Shown in pieces: positions 23,122 to 34,600 of a stretch of DNA of 64,000 bases (the first letter of the stretch is position 1; each line of letters opens with the position of its first letter). Location: positions 377,232-441,231 of the forward strand of contig LUVW01000008.1 in assembly GCA_001661515.1 (NCBI GenBank), written 5' to 3'. The notes beneath the pieces are model-generated. The model searched no databases, was not told where the DNA came from, and saw nothing but the letters and a program-made list of their open reading frames with translations. Position numbers and translations under genes: made by a program. The DNA is from Capniomyces stellatus (taxonomy: Eukaryota; Kickxellomycota; Harpellomycetes; Harpellales; Legeriomycetaceae).

Positions 23122-24969
23122 TTATGCAGCAAACTCAAGGCAGAAGGCAACAGCGACTTTAGCAAACTCCAATACGTGCTCAAAGTCAATGGTCTCAACT
23201 GTATCTTTTGGAGAATGGATAAATGTATTCCCGGCCAAGTCACCACTTTCAAACGACATGGATGATCTGTAACCAGCCTTATGCCAAGAAGCATGATCAG
23301 AGCATCCATACCCACTACGAATCAAGTAGAACAAGAACAAGAACAAAAACAAAAACAAAAAAACAGAAATGCACCCACACCTTGTATTAATATCATTATA
23401 TCTACTACAACCCCCATCAAACAAAAGTACATTCGAGCTGCGGACATATTACAGCCTAATACTATTGAAGCTGTCCAACTTACCATTTGAGATCAACCGG
23501 CTTGAGGCGGGTGTATTCCAGCACAAGAAGTCTAATAAAGTCGTTCAAGGCGGGGTCGGAGTTATCAGCAATAATTCCGTAGACTTCTTCACCTTTATAG
23601 AAGCCAGTCATGTCAAACTACAGATTGGACAGGTTTAATATTGTTAGTGTGTTAGTATCATACAGATTGTACATGTGGGTTTATACATTCATTAAAGTGG
23701 CGATTAGCCATGTGCTCACGTACATGTAGCTGTCCAACCATATTCACGTTTCTAGAAAGGTAATCCTTGGCAACGTCTTGAGAACCCAAAAGACCACCCT
23801 CCTCTCCTGCATACCAGTGAAACTCGACGGTTTTTTGTGGATTGAAATTGCTTTCCAGCAAAACTCGGAAAGCGTCCATGATGGTGACAGTACCGCTGCC
23901 ATTATCATCTGCACCAGGTGCTCTTCCGAACCTACACACCATTCAGTTTTCAAACATGTTAGGCAACGGTTTTATATGTTGGTGTTGTAATTCCATTCCT
24001 GATAAATGCTTGTAGCCTACCATGGGATCCATGTATTTATTGAGTCAAGATGTGCTGTAACAATAACAACTTCACTTGCTGCATCGCCCTGTCCTTCAAT
24101 TCGGGCGATAACACTGGGCTGTTTGAAGTTGTGCTCAAAAGTATCGACACTAACGCTCATGGTTGTTTTAGACTTGCTGATGATGCTTAAAATTTCATCT
24201 TTTATCCAAATAGCGGCGTTTTTCTATGCATAGTTTACAAAACATCAGTTTTCAGTCAATGGTCATTGGTTGCTGTATAAATGATTATGGCTACTTTGAC
24301 ATCATTTGTGTAGATATTTACCCCAAAGTCTGAGTCAAAGTATCTGGTTTTAAATGCTGACAACTGGGTGAGTTTGGATTTCATGAACTTTGGTGAGAGC
24401 TTGCTGCTGGTTTTCAAAATAGCATTACCACGCGACAATGTTGTTGGGAAATCTATTGACAGTAAATATTTAGTTGATATATGTTAAATATCAATACTAG
24501 CTTGTATACCAACTTTTTTTTCTTGGCTTTTCCTTCAACTTTTCCTTTTTTTCAACATTATATAGTTGATACTGGCAGTGTTTGGTGGCTTTTTTTTATT
24601 ACTACTTGGTACCAAACGTCAGTAACAGTAATAAAAGCAGCACTTACTTGGTAAGCCTAGTGGTTTAAACTCGTGGCTCTCCAAAAGTTTTGCGTCAGTA
24701 ATGTCCATGAAATTTACATTAAGCTTGCGCAATTGAATGATATCTTTTTCTGACATCCAGGTAGGGGGCTTTTCCTCGGAGGTTCTAATAAGACGTTGAT
24801 TCTTATAAAACCCTTTCCCGAGTCCAGTGTTCGAGTACCTTTCAAAGTCATTCTGCTCTTGGTACCCGAGCTGGTCAGCATCACTAAGCTTGAATGCCTT
24901 TTGTTTAAAAGCATCTGCCAAGGTTATGGTAGCCAGCAGTGAGATACATAGGGTTATTCCGTAATGCAT
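23122..24969 (-). CDS. LAP1: Secreted M28-family leucine aminopeptidase
   Basis: Six exons, complement(23122..23314, 23484..23617, 23724..23931, 24021..24223, 24322..24452, 24648..24969), join in phase to 396 aa. A signal peptide ([20 protein letters not shown]) is followed by a propeptide of about 90 residues, as in fungal LAP1 enzymes. The zinc site is complete: H209 and D211 in TAHLDSIN, the Asp pair 227-228 in GADDNGSG, E262-E263 in [12 protein letters not shown]290 in FDMTGFY and H340 in [11 protein letters not shown]. The Cys of DLKCGYGCSD (333 and 337) form the usual family disulphide. Only splicing creates KCGYGC. Family role: extracellular release of N-terminal residues from peptides, a nutrition enzyme. 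Introns are 89-195 nt. Confidence 0.95.
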
Positions 24970-26778
24970 TTTTCAACTTTGGTAATGAATGGTTGTTATT
25001 TTCTGTTAAACTTGAATGTTTGTTTATTTTATTTGTAGTTGTAGTTGTAGTTGTAGTTAAAGTTATATTTTAATTTTGTAAAAATAAATTAGTTAGAAAG
25101 TTGAAGAAGGCCTTTTTAAAACATTAACTGCGGACCAAGAGCATACAAATACGAACTTAAAATAAGAGTGTCTGAAACCAAGCTAAAAATAGTAAATAAT
25201 AGAGAAAAGTGTTTTTCACTATAGTAACTTTCATAACTTTTCACATTTATTAACGATCATAATAATAAATTTCAATAAATAAAAAAAGAAAAGTGCTTGT
25301 AAAAAAGGAAAAGTATTGGCAAAATTTCGTTTACTTTTAGTAGCTCGGTTTGAATTTTTGTCACAAGTTGATTTTCGAGATGAGTTAATCACTGCAAAAA
25401 CTGAATTGCGACTGCAATAGCAACAATTAATTTCAATGAAGACTAAGCTGTGAATTTTACAATGACCTCTTTATTTTTTTCGTACTTCACGTTGGGAATC
25501 CCAATGCAACTAAATTGCTATTTTTAAAGTGAATTCTAACAAGTGTGTACATTTTTTGCTCGTTTATTAAACTGCACAATCTTTGAAACGCACTTGTTTA
25601 TTGGTCAGATTTGGGATTTCTTACTCTTTCTTTTCTCTCCCCGCTCCACCACCTTTATTACACTGACTTGCAACTTATTTGTTAGCGCCTGCTGAGTAAA
25701 GCTATCTCCCTACCATTTCAATAAATATGCACGAGAATGATATCATCTCTTCGTAGCACAGCTAGCTTGGTTACTGAAAAAGCATGTTATTCAGCCTAGC
25801 TCACTTTTAAATCTAATTCAAAATTCCAGAAAGAAAAAAAAGACACTATAGAAACAGACAGCACATTTTCTATCAGATTCTTTATTTTATAAATCAAGTG
25901 CCAACTCTCGCAGTTTTCAAAGCAGCCTAACCACACATATCGGTATCGCTTCGATTGCTTATGAAAGATGACAAGTCCGTTGAGAAAAGAAATAGAACGC
26001 TTTAGGATGGAACTGGTTATTGCGACTATATAATATTCCCATCAATAAAAAATAAAATCACAATTTTTATGGCAAACACGCAAGTGGAGTTTGGTCATGT
26101 GAGAGTAATAAGAAGTACAGCGCGTTCTGGATTTGGAAATCAAAAGCTAATAAAACCAACTCAATCTGCCTAAAAACCAGTTCAAATCGAGATATTATAC
26201 ACCGCAGTAGTAGCTTGTGTAGTAAAAGAAGCTGACTTTGCTTATAAATAGCATAAGGAGACTCGTACCATGCTATAAGGATTGTAAAGAACATCGATTG
26301 GTTGAGCGGTTAGTAAACCACTTTCAACTCGGCTTCTAAAAGGATAAAAGTGAATCGGGCTTGTTAATTGAGTAATTGATACACAAATCGAAAGAAAAAA
26401 GTTATAAACATAATACTTTTTTATTTTTTTATTATTGAAATATGCCATTTTTTATTTTTTTTATTGAAATTAAAACATTAATATTTTTTTTAATGGATTA
26501 TGAGTAAAGAAATTTTAGAAACAAATCGCGAAACTTAAAGTAATAAGGTCATTACTTTAGTATAGATGTAAATCAGTTCTCTGGTTTGCACAAATAATAT
26601 ATATAAAATAAAAAGTGGTTGATATATTAAAAAGTGTAGAAAAATAACGAATATACCAGAAAGGTAAAACAAAAAAAGAGCAGTAAACGTACAGGTTATA
26701 CAATCAAAGTGACAAAAGTAAAAAAACAAAACGGAATAAAAAGGAGGATTTGTGCGACAAAATCGGATACAATATAAA
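24970..26778. other. Intergenic, 1.8 kb, no supported gene
   Basis: AT-rich sequence with a GTAGTT microsatellite at about 25034-25058 just upstream of the aminopeptidase, and A/T runs near 26400-26490. Minus-strand frames at 26067-26729 are hydrophobic low-complexity sequence. The region contains two divergent promoters (aminopeptidase, SF3B4). Confidence 0.45.
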
Positions 26779-28205
26779 ATGTCGGCGCCAACTGAACGGA
26801 ACCAGGAGGCAACAATATACGTGGGAAATCTTGATGAGCGAGTAACGACAGAACTTCTGTGGGAGTTGATGGTGCAGGCAGGGCCAGTTGGTAAATAATA
26901 GTTTTGTTAGAACAAACATGTTTTGAGATTGGCTAGTGAAAAAGAAGGAATAAAAAAAAGGAGTTGAGGGGTGGAGGACTTGAGTCTTTGTTGGTAACAT
27001 GTTAAATTGTTGTACAAACACTAAAAAGAAAAGTAAATGAAAATATTTTTGATTAATTTAACAAATAGTCAATATCCATTTGCCAAAGGATCGAGTTTCC
27101 CAAACAACACAAGGATACGGCTTTTGCGAATTTCAGTCTGAGGAAGATGCAAGCTATGCGGTAAAGATAATGAATATGGTCAAGATATACGGAAAGCCTA
27201 TAAGGGTGAACAAGGTAAGTAGCGATGTTTAAAATTGATGACAGAATGCTACTGCAATTATAAGAACAAAGGAGCATAAAGTAAAGTGAGATGAAATGGC
27301 AATGTATTTAAATTCAATTAGGCGTTAGCGGACAAGAAGCCAGTGGATGTGGGAGCGAATCTGTTTATAAGCAATTTGGATCCAGATGTGGATGAGAAGC
27401 AATTGTATGATACGTTTAGCGGGTTTGGGACAATAGTGGTGACTCCAAAGATAGTAAGGGACATTGATAGCGGAAATTCGAAAGGGTACGCGTTTGTTTG
27501 TTTTGATAGTTTTGAATCTTCAGATGCGGCGATTGAGGCAATGGATGGGCAGTATCTAGCGAACAAGAAGATATCAGTGAACTATGCAATTAAAAAGGAT
27601 GGGAAGGGGGAGAGGCACGGGTCAGCGGCCGAAAGGCTGCTTGCGGCGCAGGCCAAGAAGAACAGCGGTGCAAGCGAGAATACAAACTTTGGGAATGTTG
27701 GCGGATACAATCCAAGCGTGAACATGAACCCAAGCATGAACATGGACATGGGTATGGGCATGGGCATGGGTCAAGGCGTTAATGTAAATAGTATGGGCGG
27801 GCATGGTGGGTTTGGAATGTATGGCGGACCTGGGGTTGGCCAGAACCAGCACCAACAAATGGCACCTATGGGAAACACAATGATGCAACACCAAGGAATG
27901 CACATGGGCATGCAAGGCCATCGTACCAGCCACGCACCCGGATCAGCTCCGTATGCTCCACAGCAACAGTACCGGCCCAACTCGAACTATGGACCTCCAT
28001 GTAAGCACACTCTGTTAAAATGATACATATCTATGCATCACTTTTTTTTTTTTTTTGAAATTGTCTGGCTTTGCATACTACGCGTAAATGTATTTATTGG
28101 TTTTGGTTTTGGTTTTGGTTATGATTATGATTATGATTATTCATTTCGCTTTTTAAATAACAACCAATAACATTAACGTTGTAAATATGATTTGTAGATG
28201 GCTAG
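26779..28205 (+). CDS. SF3B4: Splicing factor 3B subunit 4 (SF3b49/Hsh49)
   Basis: Exons 26779..26890, 27069..27214, 27322..28000 and 28198..28205 join in phase to 314 aa. The first RRM runs from [14 protein letters not shown] through the exon junction to NIHLPKD and [13 protein letters not shown]; the second starts at [21 protein letters not shown] and contains [16 protein letters not shown]. The segment between and after the RRMs ([26 protein letters not shown]) is diagnostic for SF3B4. A Met/Gly/Gln/Pro-rich tail follows instead of the Pro-rich tail of animals. It is a component of the U2 snRNP SF3b complex that contacts SF3B2 and the branch region. The last coding exon is only 8 nt and gives YG-stop; without that splice the frame ends seven residues later, at 28023. 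Confidence 0.94.
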
Positions 28206-28693
28206 AAATATGAATGAAAAATAAGGTAGTAATACTATTTGATTTACCCCTAACACTAAAATAACAACAACAACAACAACAACAAAACTCTCGCTTTTAA
28301 AGCATAATCAGACCTGAATAATGTCGATTTTTCACTTGCTAACTAGCTTTTATTTTTTTATTTTACATTTCTTGCGACATATCAAACTAGTCTTATTACT
28401 AACTTTAATACTGTTATTTTGTTGAAGTTGATTATAGAAATAAATATATTAATTTGAAATAGTAAACCTGAAAAAAATCGAAACTAATAAAAGAAAATAT
28501 ACCATCGTTGTTAAGGCTGAGACAAAGAGTGAGAGGGGGGGGTGTGATGGATGTAATTTTATTGTACAGTATAATACTAGGATTGATGTAATATGAAAAT
28601 AAAACCGTTTACTAGAGATAAAAAGTAAATAAAAAAATAAGTAGATTAAAACAAAAGTAAACAAAAAAAAAATTAAATTAAAATTAAAATGAA
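28206..28693. other. Convergent intergenic region
   Basis: This is between the 3' ends of SF3B4 and INTS2. An (AAC) microsatellite lies at about 28262-28285, a G7 run near 28537 and A-runs near the INTS2 stop. The SF3B4 last intron (28001-28197) also contains a GGTTTT/GATTAT microsatellite at about 28098-28142. No gene is seen. Confidence 0.55.
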
Positions 28694-31600
28694 TTAAAAG
28701 TTGGGTCGACCACCGCCGCCATTAAACTTTGACGACTTTTGTCTTTTCCCGCGACCCCTAGACTTGTTGTTATAAGCATGTCCAGTGTCAACATTATCCT
28801 GCTTGGGATTTTGTTGCTGCTGTTGTTGTTTTTGCATGTAACCATGACCACCAGGGTTACTGCTGGAATTATTACCAGTATTGTTGTTACCAACATTCCT
28901 AGTATTCACGTTGTTGAATCTGTTACTATTGTTGTTATAGTTTTTGTTGAATGAGGTGTTGTTTTGGGAGGAGTTTGAGGTTGAAGTTTGGACGAACGGT
29001 AGACTCTGGTTCTGATCCTGGCTGTCCATGTATCTGACCGGTCTATTAAGCCTTCCATCACCACCACCACTGCTACTACCTTGATCATCACCCTCATAAT
29101 TATTATAGCCATCGTATGCACCATAGGCACCGTAGCTATTCTCATCCATGCCAACGCCCAGTCCAATACCTACCCCAGTGCCCAGATCGGCATTGCTATT
29201 GACACCTGACTCGTTATATCCATACTTTGGGTTATAATTACCTTGAATTGGTGTGGTATTGTTAGAGCTATTTAATGTCTGGCTCTGGTTCTGGTTTTGG
29301 TTCTGATATCCTCGTTTACCTTTATTTTGATTTTGGAAAGCGTTTCCGGTATTTGGGTCGTTTGAAAACTCTAGGCTTTTGCTCTGGGTAATTGCAGAGC
29401 CGATCCCAGGAATCTGAACAGACTTCGAGCCACTTGAAGGGTCATTAAAGCCAAATCCGAAGCCAAAGCCAAACCCATCATTAGTGTTTGCGTCCTTTTC
29501 ACTTTCCCGAAAGTCGTTGTTCCTAAAGTGACTGTTTGAGTTTCCTTTTCCTCTGCCTGCCATTCTGTTCTTAGGACTGGAAATGTTGTTATCAACACGA
29601 TCGTTACTACTAGCGTTTCCATAATAACTGGTACCACCCTCGTCATCATCAATGTCACCAAATGACCGTTTGCTTTCTGGTTTGGAAATAGACTTGAACT
29701 GAGACTGAGTCTGAGACTGAGTTTGGTATTGGTTTTGATTTTGGTTTATATTTGACGAGCTGTCGCTTTTAGGGTATAAATCAGAGGCAGTTTCACCACT
29801 TTGCTTCAAGTTTAAATTAGAAAGCAAGTTCAAATTTAGATTTTGGATCAAACCAGACTGCTGAAGAAGTTGTTGTTGTTGTTGTTGTTGTTGCTGTTGC
29901 TGTTGGAGATGAGGAGGAGGAAGTGGGCGGACATTTCTTTGAACGCCAATTGGTAGTTGATGAGGTGGTGGTAAAGGTAAGGGCAGTGATGGGGGTGGTA
30001 CTGGCAAAGGCAGTGGTGGGGGTAATGAGGAAGGTAATGAGGGCGGCAATGGTAAATGCGGTGGATGGTGTGGGTGGCGGTGAGGTGGGTGGTGTAGCGG
30101 CAAGTGAATTGGTGGCTGTGCCGTCAGAACCGGATTCTGCGATGGCAAGTTGCCCTGGTTCTGGTTCTGGTTCTGGTTATGTCTTTGATTTTTGTTTTTG
30201 CTATTGTTCTGGCCACCAAAAACACCCTGATCTACGTTTCCTGGTTGTTTGTTGATTCCTAGATTTGCAATGTTTGGATTTGGACTGGGAATTTTGGTGC
30301 TTGGACCACCGCTAAAGCTTGGGTTTTTCGAACCAAACCCAGAATCTGGCTTTAAACTTGTGTTGAGGTTAAGATTTGGACTCTGGTTTAAGTTTGGGTT
30401 TAAGTTTGGATTTAAGTTTAGGTTTGGATTTAAATTTGGATTTGGGCTTGGGTTTAAGTTTGGGTTTGGATTGAGGTTTGGGTTTGGGTTAGGGCTTGGG
30501 TACGCGTTTCTATCTTTTGGTTTATCTTTATCCCTTTCTCTTTCTCTTTCCCTTTCCCTTTCTCTTTCTCTGTACCCATCCCTATCCCGATCTCTGTCAC
30601 GATCCCGATCTCTGGGTCTATCTCTAACTCTGTCTTTATCGATATCTTTATCCTTGATGTTGACTCCTGTGATCCCATTGGCTGCGTCATTGTTCTTATC
30701 CCGCTCTTTGGCATCTCGATCTCTGCCTCTTGGTTTATTGTCATAGAAACTCAGTGGCTGTTTATTGTCGTTTTTGGCAACGTTTCCTTGCATTTGAAGA
30801 TTGATCTTTGGACTGGAGTCAAACTGTGGCCTATTAGCATGGAAAGAATTACCAGAAAACGCTGTATTCTGCGCATTTTGCTGGTTTCCACGCGCTCTGT
30901 TGTTTCTAGGACTAGTTGTTGGTTGGCTGGCTACATTGACATTGACGTTGGTATTAATATTGATATTAGTATTAGTGTTTGGATTGGTGTTGGGGTTGGG
31001 GTTGGGGTTGGTGCTGGCATTGTTGCTTGAGATCTGTTGATCAACTTGGGGTTGGCCTGCATTTCCGCCTTGTTGGTGTACGTGACTGTCGTTGTTGAAC
31101 TGTTGCGAGCCAAAGTGTGAAGAGTTGGTGTTAATGCTGGTGTTTGAACTGTTATTGTTGCTGATATTGTTGTTGTTGTTGTTGTTGTTAGGTCGACTGT
31201 TTGGTTTTTGAATGCTTGGGTTTGTTAGCTGGTTGCGGTGGTCAATATTTGGCTGCTGAAAGCCTTGACCAAGTTGCAAGGGAACCCCCTTGTTAAACTC
31301 TAGGCTGAAATTCCGCGAGTATACCGAGTTTTCCAATTCCCACTTTTCAAGCCCAATACTAGCACCAACACCAGCACCAATACCAGTGTTGCGGTTGGTG
31401 TTAAAGTTGGCATCGGAGCTGGGATTGGCAGATCTAAACGAGACCCTCCTTAATTTCTGCAGCAGATCTATAACTGAAATAGCGCCTTTTATTCGGTCCG
31501 ATAAAACCATTTTCAGCCACTGCGACTCACGTGTCGACGCGGGAAAGTTGTTGGAGACAGGGGAAATCAGGCGACTCTGGTTTTGAGACTGCCCAAAATT

Positions 31601-34600
31601 ATCTGCTGTGTTTTGGCTAGGGTCGAGATCCATGTCTGACGCGGCGGCCTGGGATTGGTCTTGGGGTTTGCTTGCGTTTAGACCTTGATTGTGTGCACCA
31701 GTAGTGGGCAAAGACTTGGTACCAGATCTGTTTGAGTAGTAAATGTCCTGGACAAAAGAACTCAGCAGCAAATTGCACTCATCGCTCAGCCCAGGAAACG
31801 CCTTGGTAATACGAACCAACACAGAAAGCAAAACATTGATGACCGAAACGTCGTTGGCACAGTAGTAGCCAGCCAAGAACGGTCTCATCGTCGTATTGAC
31901 ATGAGCAAGAACAACTTCTTTGGCCATTGTTTCGCTTGTTTGCATGGGATACTTGACAAACAGGTGGCCCGACAACTCCACTGCAAACTTCATTTGCTCC
32001 ACCAACGGCTGAACTATAAGCTCAGGCAAAAACTCCAAACACGCATGCATTGACGGCACGTTTTCCACCATCTCTCTAGCCAATCCCAAGCTGTACGTCT
32101 CAAAGTGCACCAGCTTCTGCAGGATTTGGTGGTCTAGGAACCGCTGATGGATAAACATAAACAGCAACTGGCTGCTCTTGGACTCCATACTACCTCCACT
32201 GCCTTTCTTGGGTGGCAACGATTTGATAAACCCAATTATTTCAATCAGCATCTGTATTGACGCCGCGTCCTGAAGCTGCAGCAGCGCCGAGAAATGCACC
32301 ATTTTCACCTGCATTCCGCCCTTTTTCTTTGCTGTTATATAGTATAGCTTGCGGTACTTTGACTTGGACATCTGCAGTACATTGTGTAGAACCGAAAGAA
32401 ACACTTTTACCAATCTACAATCCCTAAACATCCCCTTATTGCAACAAAAAAGTATCATTGGATCGGCCCAAAGATCCTGGATTGTCCACTCGACACAACT
32501 GGTATCACCCATAGTATTACTCTTGGTATCACTCATAGTATTGTTCTTGATATTGCCCTTGGTATTGCCCTTGGTATTACTCTTGGTATTACTTGTAGTC
32601 TTGCTTTGGTTTACTGCTCCAATATTGCCCCTAGACACCTGCCAGCTGTTTACTGTTGCTGTCACTACTCTGCTTGGGTTGATTGAATAAAGATAAAACC
32701 AAAGCTGGTAAAACTCTTCCAGTACTCTATTTTGGCCCGCCAATTCCTTGGTGTCAGCAAAGTCGCCTCTGTTTACCATCAGCAACACTGTATACAGCGC
32801 GCTTGAGATAAATCGATCACATGTTCTAAAAATACTGGCTGTTGGTAGCTCCAAGTACCTCGAAAATGCAGATAAAATCAAATTCACATCCAAGCTGCTG
32901 CCCTTCCTCACTTTTCTAAACAAACCCTCAAATCTTTCAGTAAGCTCTTTGATTTTGGAATCTTGACTTTGTTCTTTTAACACACATTGACTGTATTGAT
33001 TATGTTGGCTATGTTGAATAGCCCCATCCACTCCCAGTCCCATTGCCGCTGTCTCGCCTGGGTCCATTTGGTACTGGTATTGCGAAATAAGCATTGACGT
33101 CAGTTCAGGCTGAATCTCTTGGTACTCGTTGTTTCTCTCTTTACCCTCCTTCCCCTTAAATCCAACACCAGTACCAGTACCAGCACCAACACCAGAACAG
33201 CTTTGTTCTAGCAATCTCATTATCCACTTTGCTGGAATAGAGTCCACAATAACATCCGAGTACTCTACTTGTACTTGCATCTCTGTTCTCTCCACTCCAC
33301 CAAGCTGTTTGTTTGCTGTAGCTGCAGAGTACCCTGGGACCGTGTTTCCAAACTGCTTTTTGTTGTAATACAGCAGGTAAAACAGAAACACTATATAGCT
33401 TGCGTCCAGCTCGCTAGCCCCGCCTGGCTCCCTGCTACCACTTGCTCGTATTGGAACCTTGTTTCTTAGTGCCTTGATCAGTACTGGCTCTGGTATTGGC
33501 TTTAAACCATTGTACAAATCCATCGAATCTACATACTGCTTAACCAGCACCACCAGACAGACCAGCTCACCGCTGCCTGCACTGCTCATCGACTTGATCA
33601 GCCAATCACACGCATCAACTTTTTGCTTCTGAAAATTTCCGCTCTTTATCAGGTAGTACGCTGCCTTATACGCCAGTATCCTCTCGGTTCTCAACAAAGT
33701 ATTGTTGTTTGCCTCACGGTTTCTCTCTGGTGTCTCGTTGCACCCAATGTCTAGAATCTTCTCAATCGCTCTGCCGTACATTTTCTTTGAGCTTTCAGTC
33801 GCACTATGGCTTTTGCTGTTCATCCACTCATTCAACATATACAGCCTGCTGGTCGGAAACACAAAATCCATATTTGTAAACTGGAAAATCATTGCTTCTG
33901 CCTCTTCCATCTGCCTAAACTGAACAAACACCACAAACACCGCAATGCAGTCCCACACTTTTGTCCCCGCCACTCCCTCCAGCATTGCGTACGACAACTC
34001 TACCAGTCTTGGCGGTGATCTAACCACCTGCAACACTGCCAATGCCGCACAGATTTGGACTTGCGTATCTGTTGTCGCCAGCCCTGCCAACTTTAAACAT
34101 ATTTGAAACCCCGTTGAGCTCATCTCTACGTTTGTGTAGCCCAGTAGCCCACACCACACTCTAACAACATCCTCCCATGGTACACTTATGCTATTGTTCT
34201 CACTGACACGTTCCAAAACTGCCTCTATTCTTTGCTGGATTACCTTGGCTATCTCCTGGTTCTCTCTCAAGTCTCCTGCTGCTGTCAAATGTATCCAATC
34301 TGCATTCCCTGCTCTGAAAACTCCATTGAGTTCACAAATTGCAGTGTTATTGCTCGCACCACTCTCGTAACTATATGGATCTTCGGTGTCCATAGCACCA
34401 ATAGAATTGCTGCTTTCAAATCTCTGTCTAACTAGCCACAGGTAAACATCAAACATGATTTTCCGCTGCTCTATTTCTTGCATGATCTCGTTCTTGGCGC
34501 CTTCGCTGCTTTCTCCAAAAAATATCTTCACACTTTCTTTGATTTCGCTTTGGTAGCCAGTTGAAACTATTGGAAACATGTCAAGCATAGTTTGCACCAT

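Noticed and set aside
26704..27021. 105-codon minus-strand frame over the start of SF3B4
   Set aside because: It lies opposite exon 1 and intron 1 of SF3B4 and is hydrophobic low-complexity sequence.
29923..30746. Plus-strand frames opposite the INTS2 tail (Gly/Phe- and Leu/Ser-repeat peptides)
   Set aside because: Simple repeats in the coding strand keep all frames open; the peptides are repeat artefacts.
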